Part shown: positions 17,744 through 26,078 of the stretch, in pieces
Numbering within the stretch: the first letter of the stretch is position 1
Layout: each line of letters opens with the position of its first letter
The notes under the pieces: model-generated
Seen by the model: only the letters and a program-made list of their open reading frames with translations
Told to the model about the DNA's origin: nothing
Database searches by the model: none
Source: Microbacterium wangchenii
Lineage (GTDB): Bacteria > Actinomycetota > Actinomycetes > Actinomycetales > Microbacteriaceae
Direction of reading: 5' to 3'
NCBI RefSeq assembly: GCF_004564355.1
Contig: NZ_CP038266.1
Coordinates: 2,046,001 to 2,110,000 of the forward strand
DNA length: 64,000 bases
Position numbers and translations under genes: made by a program

Positions 17744-17825
17744 CCCGAACTCCTCAAGCACACCGCCCCAGACTGCGGCTGGGCCCATTTCCACCGCATG
17801 CGCGCGCGGATGTGAGGAGTTCGGG
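17744..17825. repeat. Second inverted repeat of the same family, arms CCCGAACTCCTCA
   Basis: A perfect 13-bp arm at 17744-17756 is inverted at 17813-17825 (TGAGGAGTTCGGG). The 12 bases CCGAACTCCTCA are identical to the first element. The overall length is similar (82 versus 80 bp), but the spacer sequences are unrelated. Confidence 0.85.
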
Positions 17826-17947
17826 ACCGGTCGCACCGAACGGCGGGACTGCGGCCGGCGCGCCAGGGCCCTATGGTGGGCGCGGCGCTCTGCTCCGCGC
17901 TGGACACGCCGGCTGGACGCCGGCCACCCGCGACGGAAAATCGCATC

Positions 17948-18020
17948 CACGTCGGAGCATCCCGTGCGTATCCTCCGACCTCAGTGCGATCCTCCGACCT
18001 CACTGCGATCCTCCGACGTG
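17948..18020. repeat. Dyad CACGTCGGAG / CTCCGACGTG enclosing direct repeats
   Basis: Perfect 10-bp arms at 17948-17957 and 18011-18020 flank copies of a TGCG(t)ATCCTCCGAC unit at 17965, 17985 and 18004, the last merging with the right arm. Pairing of the left arm with any of the three units is possible. It ends 30 bases before the stop of the minus-strand gene at 18051. Confidence 0.7.
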
Positions 18021-18050
18021 CCTGCGTGGGGGGACGCCGAGGCCGGCGCG

Positions 18051-18581
18051 TCAGAGGGCGGCGGCGTGGGTGCGGAGGTGGTCGCGGTAGACGTCGGCGT
18101 TGCGGCGGAGGCGCGCGCGCTCGTCGTCGGTGAGCTGGCGGCGCACCTTGGCGGGCACACCGGCGACGAGGGAGCCGTCCGGGATGACGGTGCCCTCCAG
18201 CACGACCGCTCCCCCGGCGATCAGGCACCCCGCGCCGATGACGGCGCCGGAGAGGATGACGCTGCCCATGCCGATGAGAGACCCGTCGCCGATCGTGCAG
18301 CCGTGGACGACGGCGTTGTGCCCGACCGAGACGTTCTCGCCGATCTGCACGGGCGAGTCCGCATCCACGTGCACCGAGACGTTGTCCTGGAGGTTGCTGC
18401 CTGCCCCGACCGTGATGGGGGCGCTGTCGGCGCGCAGCACGGCGTTGTACCAGACGCTCGCCTCCGGGGCGAGGCTCACGGCACCCACGACCCGGGCTCC
18501 GGGCGCGACGAACGCCGACGGATCGATCGACGGGGTGGCGTCGGGAAGGGCGAGAACGGTGGCGTCGGCGGCGATCGTCAT
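18051..18581 (-). CDS. Gamma carbonic anhydrase family protein
   Basis: The 176-residue left-handed beta-helix protein is built of hexapeptide repeats (for example VGAVSLAPEASVW, GENVSVGHNAVVHG, GAVIGAGCLIAGGAVV). The three zinc-ligand histidines of the gamma class are present as His71, His88 and His93. Length and termini match the single-domain YrdA/PaaY-like group, soluble and trimeric. Carbonic anhydrase activity is expected but many family members are uncharacterised. The start at 18581 is six bases after a TAGGCT -10 box. Confidence 0.9.
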   Translation of the reverse strand: MTIAADATVLALPDATPSIDPSAFVAPGARVVGAVSLAPEASVWYNAVLRADSAPITVGAGSNLQDNVSVHVDADSPVQIGENVSVGHNAVVHGCTIGDGSLIGMGSVILSGAVIGAGCLIAGGAVVLEGTVIPDGSLVAGVPAKVRRQLTDDERARLRRNADVYRDHLRTHAAAL

Positions 18582-18587
18582 GCCGCG

Positions 18588-18593
18588 AGCCTA
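18588..18593 (-). promoter_or_regulatory. -10 box (leaderless) of the gamma carbonic anhydrase gene
   Basis: TAGGCT on the minus strand, six bases before the ATG. Its first three bases are the TAG stop codon of the upstream acyltransferase gene, so the promoter is nested in the end of that gene. Confidence 0.5.
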
Positions 18594-20732
18594 CTCAGGC
18601 CGCGCCATCGCCTCGCCGACGGCGGTCGCCAGCCACGGCGCGAGGGTGTCGGCGAAGGTGACGGTGAGGTGGTCCTGGTCGCGGTACACGTTGGCTCCGC
18701 CGACCACCGGTGAGCAGATGTCCCCCGCGCAGTACACGTCGGTGAAGTCCAGGAGCGTGACGCCGTCGGCGCCCTCGGCCGCCGCGCGGACGGGATCCTC
18801 CCCCACCAGCACCTCCGACCGCGGCGCGTCGCACTCGGCGGCGTCGCGGATGCGGAGGCATTTGTTGGGATCGGTCTCCCACACCGGGTTGTCCACCACC
18901 GTGATCACCGGAACGCCGCGGTCGGTCATCGTGGCCCACGCTTCCCGGTAGCCGGCCACCGCGGCATCGAAGGACGAGTCGAACCCGTCCGCGGAGTACG
19001 GCGTGGTGGCGATGGCCGCCGTGAAGACGGCATCCGTGTCGGAGGCGGCCAGCTCATCGGCCACCCCCGCGCGCCACTGGGTGCACGCCTCTCCGAATGC
19101 TCCGGGCGTGGACAGCGGTGTGGCGTTCCACGGGCACGCGCCCTTGAAGAACGTGACCAGACGCCACCCCTCCTCGTCGGCGATCCGCTGGAAGGTGGGC
19201 AGCAGCTGGTAGGCGTGGCTGTCCCCCACCAGCGCGACCGTAGGGGCGTCGGCGGCCTCCGAGCCGAACTCGCACGAGACGACCTCCGCGTTGTTCAGCT
19301 GTACGAAGCACTGCTCGTCGGCCGGACGGTCCACGCCCGCGAAGCCGGGAGCAGGCAGCACGGTGTCGTCCCATTCGGTCCCGCCGCACTCCTCCGACAG
19401 GACCGCGGCCGCGCCGAAGCAGTCGGGCGGATCCTCGCGCAGCTGCTCGAGGGCCTGCACCCCGTCGCGGTAGGCGGGGGCGTTCACGGCCCATGCCGCG
19501 CCCGCCGTGCCGCCCACCAGCAGCATCGCCGCGAGCGATGACCACAGCGTCACGCGCGCCCGGCGGGAGGTCAGCGCCCGCCAGGAGCGGGTGGGATCCT
19601 CCACGAAGCGCTTGGTCAGCCACGCCAGGACGAAGCACAGGGCCAACAGCGCGACGCGGTGGTAGATCGTCAGGCCCCAGAAGGGCACCGACGGCGCGAT
19701 CACGATGAGCGGCCAGTGCCACAGGTACAGCGAATACGAGATGTCGCCGACGAACTGCGCCGGCCGCAGCGACAGGATCCGCGTGGGATACCACCACCGC
19801 GCGGTGTTCGACGCCGCGATGACCGCTGCCGCACCGAGGGTGGGGAGGGCTGCGGCGTAGCCGGGGAAGGGCGTCTGCCCGTCGAAGCGGAACGCGACGA
19901 AGACGAGTGTGAGGATGCCGCCCCATCCGAGCACGAAGCTGACCACCGGATGCTGCACCCGCAGCAACGGCACGAGAGCGATCATCGCCCCCACTCCGAA
20001 CTGCCACATGCGCCCGAAGGTGACGAAGTAGGCGGGGGCGGGGTCGGTGAGGGTGAACACGACGCAGAACACGAACGACGCCGCCGACACGAGCCCGAGC
20101 ACGACGAGGACCGCGCGGCGGGTGGACCCGCGGAACCACTTCACGCCGATCCATGCCGCCAGCAGCATGAGCAGCGGCCACATGACGTAGAACTGCTCCT
20201 CCAGCGACAGCGACCAGTAGTGCTGCACCGTCGTGGGCTCCCCGCCGTGGCCGAGGTAGTCGGCCGAGGTGAGGGCGAGGAACCAGTTCTCCACGTAGAA
20301 GGTGGATGCGACGATCTCCTGCACCTCGTTCGGCAGAGCCGAGGTCGGGGTGAGGTACGGGGACATCGCCACGAGCGCGCAGAACAGCAGCACCAGCAGC
20401 GACGCGGGCAGCAGCCGACGCGCCCGACGTGCCCAGAACTGCGCGAGGCGCACGGTGCCGGTCGCGGTCAGTTCGCGCATGAGGTGCCCGGTGATGAGGA
20501 AGCCGGAGATCACGAAGAAGACGTCGACGCCGACGTACCCGCCGGGCAGCCGGCCGGGCCAGAAGTGGTAGAGCACGACCAGAAGCACGGCGATCGCGCG
20601 CAGGCCCTGCACGTGCGGCAGGAAGCGCGCCGGCTCCGCGTGCTCGGGAGAGCGGTCGGCAGGGATCCGGCGACGCAGCTGCGCCGGATCGCCGAGGTTC
20701 TGCGGAGCGGGGAGCGGGTCGGCGGAAGGCAC
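18591..20732 (-). CDS. Membrane acyltransferase with C-terminal SGNH domain (OafA/YrhL type)
   Basis: The 713-residue protein has two domains. Residues 40-400 form an acyltransferase-3 membrane domain with about ten helices, beginning HVQGLRAIAVLLVVLYHF with the conserved His, and SLSLEEQFYVMWP. After a further single helix comes an extracytoplasmic SGNH domain with the nucleophile motif GDSHAYQ and the C-terminal DQDHLT catalytic Asp/His. Such fusions O-acetylate cell-surface polysaccharide or peptidoglycan. The GTG at 20732 is chosen because it lies six bases from TACCGT; a GTG directly upstream (20735) is possible. Confidence 0.87.
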   Translation of the reverse strand: MPSADPLPAPQNLGDPAQLRRRIPADRSPEHAEPARFLPHVQGLRAIAVLLVVLYHFWPGRLPGGYVGVDVFFVISGFLITGHLMRELTATGTVRLAQFWARRARRLLPASLLVLLFCALVAMSPYLTPTSALPNEVQEIVASTFYVENWFLALTSADYLGHGGEPTTVQHYWSLSLEEQFYVMWPLLMLLAAWIGVKWFRGSTRRAVLVVLGLVSAASFVFCVVFTLTDPAPAYFVTFGRMWQFGVGAMIALVPLLRVQHPVVSFVLGWGGILTLVFVAFRFDGQTPFPGYAAALPTLGAAAVIAASNTARWWYPTRILSLRPAQFVGDISYSLYLWHWPLIVIAPSVPFWGLTIYHRVALLALCFVLAWLTKRFVEDPTRSWRALTSRRARVTLWSSLAAMLLVGGTAGAAWAVNAPAYRDGVQALEQLREDPPDCFGAAAVLSEECGGTEWDDTVLPAPGFAGVDRPADEQCFVQLNNAEVVSCEFGSEAADAPTVALVGDSHAYQLLPTFQRIADEEGWRLVTFFKGACPWNATPLSTPGAFGEACTQWRAGVADELAASDTDAVFTAAIATTPYSADGFDSSFDAAVAGYREAWATMTDRGVPVITVVDNPVWETDPNKCLRIRDAAECDAPRSEVLVGEDPVRAAAEGADGVTLLDFTDVYCAGDICSPVVGGANVYRDQDHLTVTFADTLAPWLATAVGEAMARPE

Positions 20733-20738
20733 CACTCG

Positions 20739-20744
20739 ACGGTA
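20739..20744 (-). promoter_or_regulatory. -10 box (leaderless) of the acyltransferase gene
   Basis: TACCGT on the minus strand precedes the GTG at 20732 by six bases. Confidence 0.4.
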
Positions 20745-20882
20745 GTCGACGCAGAGCCGGCGGCCTGGGATTTCGCCCCTCGACGCGGTGTAAGCCCAGC
20801 CTTCGCTTCCTTGCGGAATGCCTCGCGCTGAGTAGCGTTGTCTTCCTCGGGCATCCCGTGCCCAGTACGGAGGCGAGAAGAC

Positions 20883-21365
20883 ATGACTGACACGCACACC
20901 ACCCCGGCCACCGCGGCCGACCCCACCGTCGCCGCAGCCGCTGCCCAGTTCCTCAGCCCGGTCGTGGCTGGTCTGACCGCCCTGTCGGTCAACGGCAAGC
21001 AGGCGCACTGGAACGTGCGCGGATCCAACTTCATCGCGATCCATGAGCTCCTCGACACCGTCGTGGACCACGCCCGCGAGTGGGCCGACGACGCCGCGGA
21101 GCGGATCGTCGCCCTCGGCCTGCCGGTGGACGGACGCCTGTCCACGACCGCGGAGAAGACGACGTCGGCCGTTCCGGCGGGCTTCACGCCGTGGGAGGAC
21201 ATGGTCCGCACCGTCATCTCCGACATCGACGGCGTCCTCACCGACCTGCAGGCCGCGATCGAGGGGCTCGATGAGATCGACCTAACCAGTCAGGACGTCG
21301 CGATCGCGATCAAGGAGGGGCTGGAGAAGGACCGCTGGTTCCTCTTCGCGCACCTCGCGGAGTAA
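20883..21365 (+). CDS. dps: Dps family DNA-binding ferritin-like protein
   Basis: The 160-residue mini-ferritin oxidises iron with hydrogen peroxide and protects DNA as a dodecamer. The intersubunit ferroxidase ligands are visible as His42 (AHWNVRG), His54 (FIAIHELLD), Asp69 and Glu73. The N-terminal tail is short and not strongly basic, so DNA binding may be weak. GGAGG lies nine bases before the ATG, and a leader of about 40 bases follows a possible TAGCGT -10 box at 20833. I see no clear iron box upstream. A strong hairpin follows the gene. Confidence 0.92.
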   Translation: MTDTHTTPATAADPTVAAAAAQFLSPVVAGLTALSVNGKQAHWNVRGSNFIAIHELLDTVVDHAREWADDAAERIVALGLPVDGRLSTTAEKTTSAVPAGFTPWEDMVRTVISDIDGVLTDLQAAIEGLDEIDLTSQDVAIAIKEGLEKDRWFLFAHLAE

Positions 21366-21378
21366 GCACGCTTCGACC

Positions 21379-21403
21379 AAGCCCCCGGCGCTGCCGGGGG
21401 CTT
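21379..21403. terminator. Bidirectional terminator between dps and the amidohydrolase gene
   Basis: A perfect 11-bp stem AAGCCCCCGGC / GCCGGGGGCTT with a three-base loop lies between convergent stop codons. It can serve both strands, reading AA into the stem and TT out on each side. Confidence 0.8.
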
Positions 21404-21410
21404 CGTCGTG

Positions 21411-22898
21411 TCATCGGGCGTGGGTGACCCGCCCGGCCACGAGCGTGGTCCGCACCTCCATGCTCCGCAGTCCGGCCTCGCCGGCGACGCGCGGATCGGT
21501 TGCGCATACGGCGAGGTCGGCGACCGCCCCCGGTTCGATCCTCGCAGGCGCGCGTGAGCCGCCGGCAGTGGATGCTGCCAGCGCGGTGGCGAACGGAAGC
21601 CGCTCGTGCGGCAGCCACGGGTCTCGCCCGTCCCGGGTGCGGAACACCGCGCCGGCCATCGCCGCCCACGGGTCCAGCGGCGTGACCGGAGCATCCGAGC
21701 CCAGGAGGAGGTTCGCCCCCGCATCGGCCAGCGACCTGAGCGGGTACGGCTGGGCCGTCTGCGCGGCCCACACGGTGTCGACGAGATCGCGGTCGTCCAG
21801 GGCGTGCTCGGGTTGCACGCTCGCCGAGACCCCCAGACGCGCGAAGCGCGGGATGTCGGTGTGTCGCACGAGCTGGGCGTGCTCGATGGATCCGCTCGCC
21901 CCCGTCGCGGCGAACGCGTCGAGGGCCGCGGTGTTCGCGACGTCGCCGATCGCATGCACGGCGCACTCCAGGCCCGCCGCCGTCGCGCGGGTCATGAGCT
22001 CGAGCAACGTCTCGCGGTCGACGGTCAGCACACCGTGCCCGCCCTCCGCGTACGCGTGCGAGCACGCCGCCGTGCGGGTGCCCAGCGATCCGTCGGTGAT
22101 GACCTTGAGCCCGCCGACGCGGACGAGGCCTTCGGGGTCGCCGTCGACGGGGTCGTCCGTGCGCAGGCCGGCGGAGATCGCGAGGTCGAGGTGCTCGGGG
22201 TAGATCCCGTACCGGATGCGCAGCCCGTCGAAGCCGTCGGCGGCGCGGCGCTGCCACGCGTCGTGGTTCCATGCCATGTCCAGGTCGACGATGCCGACCA
22301 CCCCGCGCGCGGCCGCCGCGCGGGCGAAGGCGCTCACCCGCCGGTCGCCGGCGGGTGCGTCCACGGCGTTGAGCCGGCGGGAGATCTCGAACGCATCCGC
22401 CTCCCGCAGCACGCCGTCGGCGGGGGCGGGGAACCGCTCGCGGCGCAGCGCCGCGGAGTTCAGCCACACGCTGTGCACGTCGGCGTTGATGAGGTAGGTG
22501 GGCACCTCACCCGTGGCCCGGTCCAGCACGTCCAGGCTCGGCGCGTCCGGCCAGAACGCGTCGCGGAAGCCGGTGCCCACGCGCCGGCCGTCCTCGGGTG
22601 TCACCGAGCCCATCACCGCCGCCGCTTCAGCCGCGGATGCGGCATGTCCGAGGGGCGCCCGCTCCCCGGCGAGGGCCGCCTGCAGCACGTGGACGTGATG
22701 GTCCCACAACCCCGGCACGATCCAGGCGCCGTCGACGTCGAGCACCTCTCCGACCGCGCGCAGCACACCCGTCGGAGCGATGTCGGCGATGCGACCGCCC
22801 GCCAGGACGATGTCGACGGGATCGTCGTCGGGAAGCAGCTCGCCACCCGGGCCTGCGATGCGCGCCGCTCGGATGGTGCCGACGTGCGCGCCGATCAC
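21411..22898 (-). CDS. Amidohydrolase family protein (YtcJ-like)
   Basis: The 495-residue metal-dependent hydrolase has the TIM-barrel signatures of the amidohydrolase superfamily: WDHHVHV near residue 66, KVITDGSLGTRTAA near 275, HAIGD near 325, EHAQL near 350 and LGSDAPV near 405. The small N- and C-terminal beta domains are also present. This pattern fits the YtcJ / N-substituted formamide deformylase-like group, whose natural substrates are mostly unknown. The GTG at 22898 overlaps the stop of paiB (GTGA), so the two are co-translated. Confidence 0.87.
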   Translation of the reverse strand: MIGAHVGTIRAARIAGPGGELLPDDDPVDIVLAGGRIADIAPTGVLRAVGEVLDVDGAWIVPGLWDHHVHVLQAALAGERAPLGHAASAAEAAAVMGSVTPEDGRRVGTGFRDAFWPDAPSLDVLDRATGEVPTYLINADVHSVWLNSAALRRERFPAPADGVLREADAFEISRRLNAVDAPAGDRRVSAFARAAAARGVVGIVDLDMAWNHDAWQRRAADGFDGLRIRYGIYPEHLDLAISAGLRTDDPVDGDPEGLVRVGGLKVITDGSLGTRTAACSHAYAEGGHGVLTVDRETLLELMTRATAAGLECAVHAIGDVANTAALDAFAATGASGSIEHAQLVRHTDIPRFARLGVSASVQPEHALDDRDLVDTVWAAQTAQPYPLRSLADAGANLLLGSDAPVTPLDPWAAMAGAVFRTRDGRDPWLPHERLPFATALAASTAGGSRAPARIEPGAVADLAVCATDPRVAGEAGLRSMEVRTTLVAGRVTHAR

Positions 22899-23530
22899 GC
22901 GCGCGTCCGCGCGTCGGCTGCCCGCTGCATCTCGGCGGCCAGCCGCGGCTGCGCGTACGGACCGTCGCCGGAGAGCTCGGCGATGATGGTCTCCACGACG
23001 CCGGGCTCCTTGTTCTGACTCAGCTTGCGCTTGGCCACCACACGCGAGGGCGTCAGGCGGAAGCCGACGGTGCCCTTCTCCAGCCGCTCCACGAACGCGG
23101 CGTCGTTCGGCCGCTCCCACAGGGGGCGAGGTTGGGGCAGTGCGCTCTCGAAGCGCGCGACGAGGCGATCGAGCACCTGCAGGTTCTCCTCGGGCGTGAG
23201 CAGCTCCGGGATCCCCGTCAGGTGGGCGGAGACGAAGTTCCAGGTCGGCACGGATGCCACGTCGCCGTACCAGCCCGGTGAGATGTACCCGTGCGGACCT
23301 TGGACGACGACGAGCAGCTCGCGGTCGCCGAGCCCGTGGATGAGGTCGTCGGGCTTGCCCACGTGCCCGACGATGGTGAGGTCGTCGCGGTCCTCATCCA
23401 GCATCACGGCGTAGTGGGAGGCGACCATGCCGTCCGCCGTCGCACTGACGAGCGTGACCCACGGGTTCTCCTCCACCAATCGCCGCAGTTCGCCCACGTC
23501 GGTGACCGCGAAGCTCGGGTTCTGTCGCAT
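22895..23530 (-). CDS. PaiB-like FMN-binding split-barrel protein
   Basis: The 211-residue protein matches the PaiB family across its length: MRQNPSFAV at the start, ASHYAVMLDE, GHVGKPDDL, GPHGYISPGWYGD and VPTWNFVSAHLTG. The fold binds FMN. The family was named for a Bacillus regulator but most members are probably flavin-dependent enzymes. The ATG at 23530 lies seven bases after TAGGCT and starts the conserved region; an upstream ATG at 23566 lies beyond that box. It is coupled to the amidohydrolase, suggesting a shared pathway that I cannot name. Confidence 0.87.
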   Translation of the reverse strand: MRQNPSFAVTDVGELRRLVEENPWVTLVSATADGMVASHYAVMLDEDRDDLTIVGHVGKPDDLIHGLGDRELLVVVQGPHGYISPGWYGDVASVPTWNFVSAHLTGIPELLTPEENLQVLDRLVARFESALPQPRPLWERPNDAAFVERLEKGTVGFRLTPSRVVAKRKLSQNKEPGVVETIIAELSGDGPYAQPRLAAEMQRAADARTRA

Positions 23531-23537
23531 GGCTGCC

Positions 23538-23543
23538 AGCCTA
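23538..23543 (-). promoter_or_regulatory. -10 box (leaderless) of the paiB-amidohydrolase operon
   Basis: TAGGCT on the minus strand, seven bases before the ATG at 23530. Confidence 0.5.
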
Positions 23544-23572
23544 TTTGCGACGGCGGGGCTCGTCATCCGCCG

Positions 23573-24448
23573 TCACGTGTAGGACTCCACGCGCTCGACG
23601 GGCAGGCCAGAGCGCCACGCGTTCAGGGCCAGCGCGACCGCCACGGCGATCAGGCCCAGTCCGATGCCGACGGCGCTCCATCCGAATCCGGGGCTGTGCA
23701 GGTGCACCCCGAGCGGGCTCAGTCCCAGCGCGGCACCCGCGAACCCCGCGACCGCGAGCTCGGCGCGCCAGATGTGCGAGAACGCGCGCCACCACAGCTG
23801 CGATCGCGATCCTTCCCGGATCGCGGCGGCATGGCGTGTCAGCGCCCGATTGAACGTCAATTTCTTCAGCAGCGACACGGCGACCATGGCTGTCAGGACA
23901 CCGCTGATCACGCCGTAGACCGACACGGTCAGCCAGAACTGCTCGGCGGCGGAGGATCCATCCGGGATATGGAAGGCGCCCTGCGCGTCTCGGACGACGG
24001 GCATCACCATTACGAGGAGCCAGGCGGCCAGCGGCAGCGCCAGGAGGACGGCGTGTGCACCGACGCCGAGCGGGCGCAGGTCGACGGAGAAGCTGCCCCC
24101 TGACCGCGAGCCCGGTGTCACGCTCCACCGGCCGCGCCACGCGTACTGCCCGAAGAAGAAGGCCACCATCGACAGCAGGAGCATGAGGGTCGGGAATGCG
24201 ATCGTGGTGGTGCCGGCGACGTCGTCCTCGAACACCGTGGCGACGGAGTCTCCGCCCGCCGTGAGCGCGAGCAGCCACGCCACGGCTCCGGCGGCGACGG
24301 CCAGCGCCGCGACGCCGACGAGGTTGCCGGCCACGGCGACGATGCTCCCCCGCCGAGGGGCGGAGCCGCCCTGACGCGGCGCGGGGGCACCGCGCGACCC
24401 CTTTTTCTTTTTCTTCTTGGATGATGCCGTGCGGGTGGCGCGGGCCAT
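23573..24448 (-). CDS. Multi-pass membrane protein of unknown function
   Basis: The 291-residue protein has a strongly basic cytoplasmic N-terminus (SSKKKKKKGSRG and more Arg), then about seven hydrophobic helices at roughly 37-66, 84-102, 128-153, 170-195, 225-242 and 255-278. No transport signature or catalytic motif is recognised. The ATG at 24448 follows GAGGGG at a good spacing; a longer frame upstream runs antisense to nothing useful and lacks such a site. It sits 42 bases upstream of paiB on the same strand. Confidence 0.7.
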   Translation of the reverse strand: MARATRTASSKKKKKKGSRGAPAPRQGGSAPRRGSIVAVAGNLVGVAALAVAAGAVAWLLALTAGGDSVATVFEDDVAGTTTIAFPTLMLLLSMVAFFFGQYAWRGRWSVTPGSRSGGSFSVDLRPLGVGAHAVLLALPLAAWLLVMVMPVVRDAQGAFHIPDGSSAAEQFWLTVSVYGVISGVLTAMVAVSLLKKLTFNRALTRHAAAIREGSRSQLWWRAFSHIWRAELAVAGFAGAALGLSPLGVHLHSPGFGWSAVGIGLGLIAVAVALALNAWRSGLPVERVESYT

Positions 24449-24527
24449 GGGGTTCCCCTCGGGACGGCCCGAGCCCGTCACAGCGGGAGGGACAGGTGGT
24501 GCCGGTGCAGCTCTGGGCGGACCGTGA

Positions 24528-25526
24528 TCACCGCTGGCAGGAAGGGCACCAGTATAGGTTCCGGCCCGCCGCCTCCTCGACGACGATCTCCGTCCCGCAC
24601 ACGCGGCAGGGCAGGCCCGCACGGTGGTACACCCAGTGGCGGTCGTCCCGGCTCGCCATCGCACGCCGGTACGCGTCGGGATCGAGGTCGTCCATCGTCA
24701 TCATCTGGCCCGTGTCGACGCCGATCGTCAGGAGCCGCGCCCAGTCCCGCCACAGTCCGCGGACGAGCTCTTCGGGAACATCCCGCCCCGGGGTGTGCGG
24801 GTTCAGGCGCGCGCGGAACAGCAGTTCGGCCCGGTAGACGTTGCCGATGCCGCTGACGACGGACTGATCCATCAGGAGCAGGCCGATCGCCGTCGCCCGT
24901 CGCCGCACTGCGCCCACGAAGCGCTCCTCGCCGGCGTCGGCACCGTCCACGAGCGGGTCGGGGCCGAGTTTGGCGACCGTCGCGGCGACCTCGTCCGGAG
25001 TCTGCAGCACGCACGCGGTCGGACCGCGCAGGTCGGCGCACGTGACGTCGGTGAGCAGGCGCAGCCGCACCTGTCCTACCACCGGCGGCGGCCATTCGAG
25101 CTCCTCCTGGAGCCCCGTGGTCTGCTCGGACATGCGCACGCGCCCGCGCGCCCTGCGCGGGGCACCGATGGAGGACAGCGAGTTCTCGCCCGCGGCATCC
25201 AGGATCGGATCGTCGCCGACGTCGGTGCCGCGCTGGTTGGTCTGCCCCATGCGGCCGTTGGCCGAGGCGATGGTGGGATCGACGAGGATCTCCCCGGCGA
25301 AGTCCCACGCGCCGTACAACCCCAGATGCACCCGCAGCCACAGGTCGTCCTCGAACTCGAGGAACATCTGCTTGCCCACCGCGCGCACAGACGTCGCCGC
25401 GCGCCCGGAGATCACCTCGGCGCCCTCGGCGAACCGCCCCTGCGGGCTGGACGCGGCGACCACGCGTCCTACGAAGTTGCGGTCGAACTGGCGGGCGATG
25501 CGGTGGACGGAATGCCCCTCGGGCAT
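24528..25526 (-). CDS. Fpg/Nei family DNA glycosylase (endonuclease VIII-like)
   Basis: The 332-residue bifunctional base-excision glycosylase/AP lyase begins MPEGHSVHR, giving the catalytic Pro2 and Glu3 after Met removal. The helix-two-turns-helix segment SVVSGIGNVYRAELLF lies near 225, and a C-terminal zinc finger uses CRVC and CPSC. An insertion of about 40 residues around 95-140 is polar and probably disordered. It is the last gene of hemH-rpiB-nei, and its ATG overlaps the rpiB stop by one base. Confidence 0.9.
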   Translation of the reverse strand: MPEGHSVHRIARQFDRNFVGRVVAASSPQGRFAEGAEVISGRAATSVRAVGKQMFLEFEDDLWLRVHLGLYGAWDFAGEILVDPTIASANGRMGQTNQRGTDVGDDPILDAAGENSLSSIGAPRRARGRVRMSEQTTGLQEELEWPPPVVGQVRLRLLTDVTCADLRGPTACVLQTPDEVAATVAKLGPDPLVDGADAGEERFVGAVRRRATAIGLLLMDQSVVSGIGNVYRAELLFRARLNPHTPGRDVPEELVRGLWRDWARLLTIGVDTGQMMTMDDLDPDAYRRAMASRDDRHWVYHRAGLPCRVCGTEIVVEEAAGRNLYWCPSCQR

Positions 25527-26068
25527 CAGCCTGCCTCGGGGTCGAACCCGTCGCCGTCGGCGAGCACGTCCGGCTGCGTGACGGCGGCCCTCGGGTCGGG
25601 CAGCAGCGCGCCGTCGAGTTCGAACGCCGCGATCTGGGCGATGCGGCGGGAGTGCCGCTCGTCTCCGGAGAACGGCGTCGCGACGAACCGGTCGATGAAG
25701 GCGGATGCTTCGTCGAAGGTGTGCTGACGGGCGCCGATCGCGATCACGTTGGCGTCGTTGTGCTCACGGGCCAGTTCCGCGGTGGCGATGCTCCACACCA
25801 GGGCTGCCCGCACGCCGCGCACCTTGTTCGCCGCGATCTGCTCGCCGTTGCCGGAGCCGCCGAACACGACGCCGAGCGCCTCGATGCCGTCCTCCTGATC
25901 GCGGACGACCGCCTGCGCGGCGCGGATGCAGAAGGCCGGGTAGTCATCCAGCGCGTCGTACTCGAGCGGACCGTGGTCGATGACGTCGTGTCCCTGCGCG
26001 CCGAGGTGGTGCTGCAGTTGCGTCGAGAAGTCCATACCCGCGTGGTCGGTGGCGATGTGGATGCGCAT
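25526..26068 (-). CDS. rpiB: Ribose-5-phosphate isomerase B
   Basis: The 180-residue enzyme interconverts ribose 5-phosphate and ribulose 5-phosphate in the pentose phosphate pathway. It starts MRIHIATDHAG and has GGSGNGEQIAANKV at 70-83. As in Mycobacterium RpiB, a Glu (residue 76) stands where other bacteria use Cys as the catalytic base. The C-terminal 25 residues are variable. I chose the ATG at 26068 because AGGA lies eight bases upstream; the ATG three codons earlier abuts that site. It is ten bases downstream of hemH and overlaps the glycosylase start. Confidence 0.93.
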   Translation of the reverse strand: MRIHIATDHAGMDFSTQLQHHLGAQGHDVIDHGPLEYDALDDYPAFCIRAAQAVVRDQEDGIEALGVVFGGSGNGEQIAANKVRGVRAALVWSIATAELAREHNDANVIAIGARQHTFDEASAFIDRFVATPFSGDERHSRRIAQIAAFELDGALLPDPRAAVTQPDVLADGDGFDPEAG

Positions 26069-26078
26069 GACTGTCATC

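Larger units (their letters stand above)
17514..18050. other. 537-bp gene-free stretch rich in inverted and tandem repeats
   Basis: This stretch between tRNA-Gly and the gamma carbonic anhydrase gene holds no credible gene. Open frames across it (for example 17465-17950 minus and 17679-18713 plus) run through the repeats or the neighbouring gene in the wrong frame and have no start context. It contains two related hairpins (17545-17624, 17744-17825), a 14-bp tandem repeat (17682-17721) and a third dyad with internal direct repeats (17948-18020). Confidence 0.7.

Noticed and set aside
17465..18713. Several open frames across the repeat-rich region after tRNA-Gly
   Set aside because: They read through inverted repeats in inconsistent frames, overlap the gamma carbonic anhydrase gene antisense and lack start signals.
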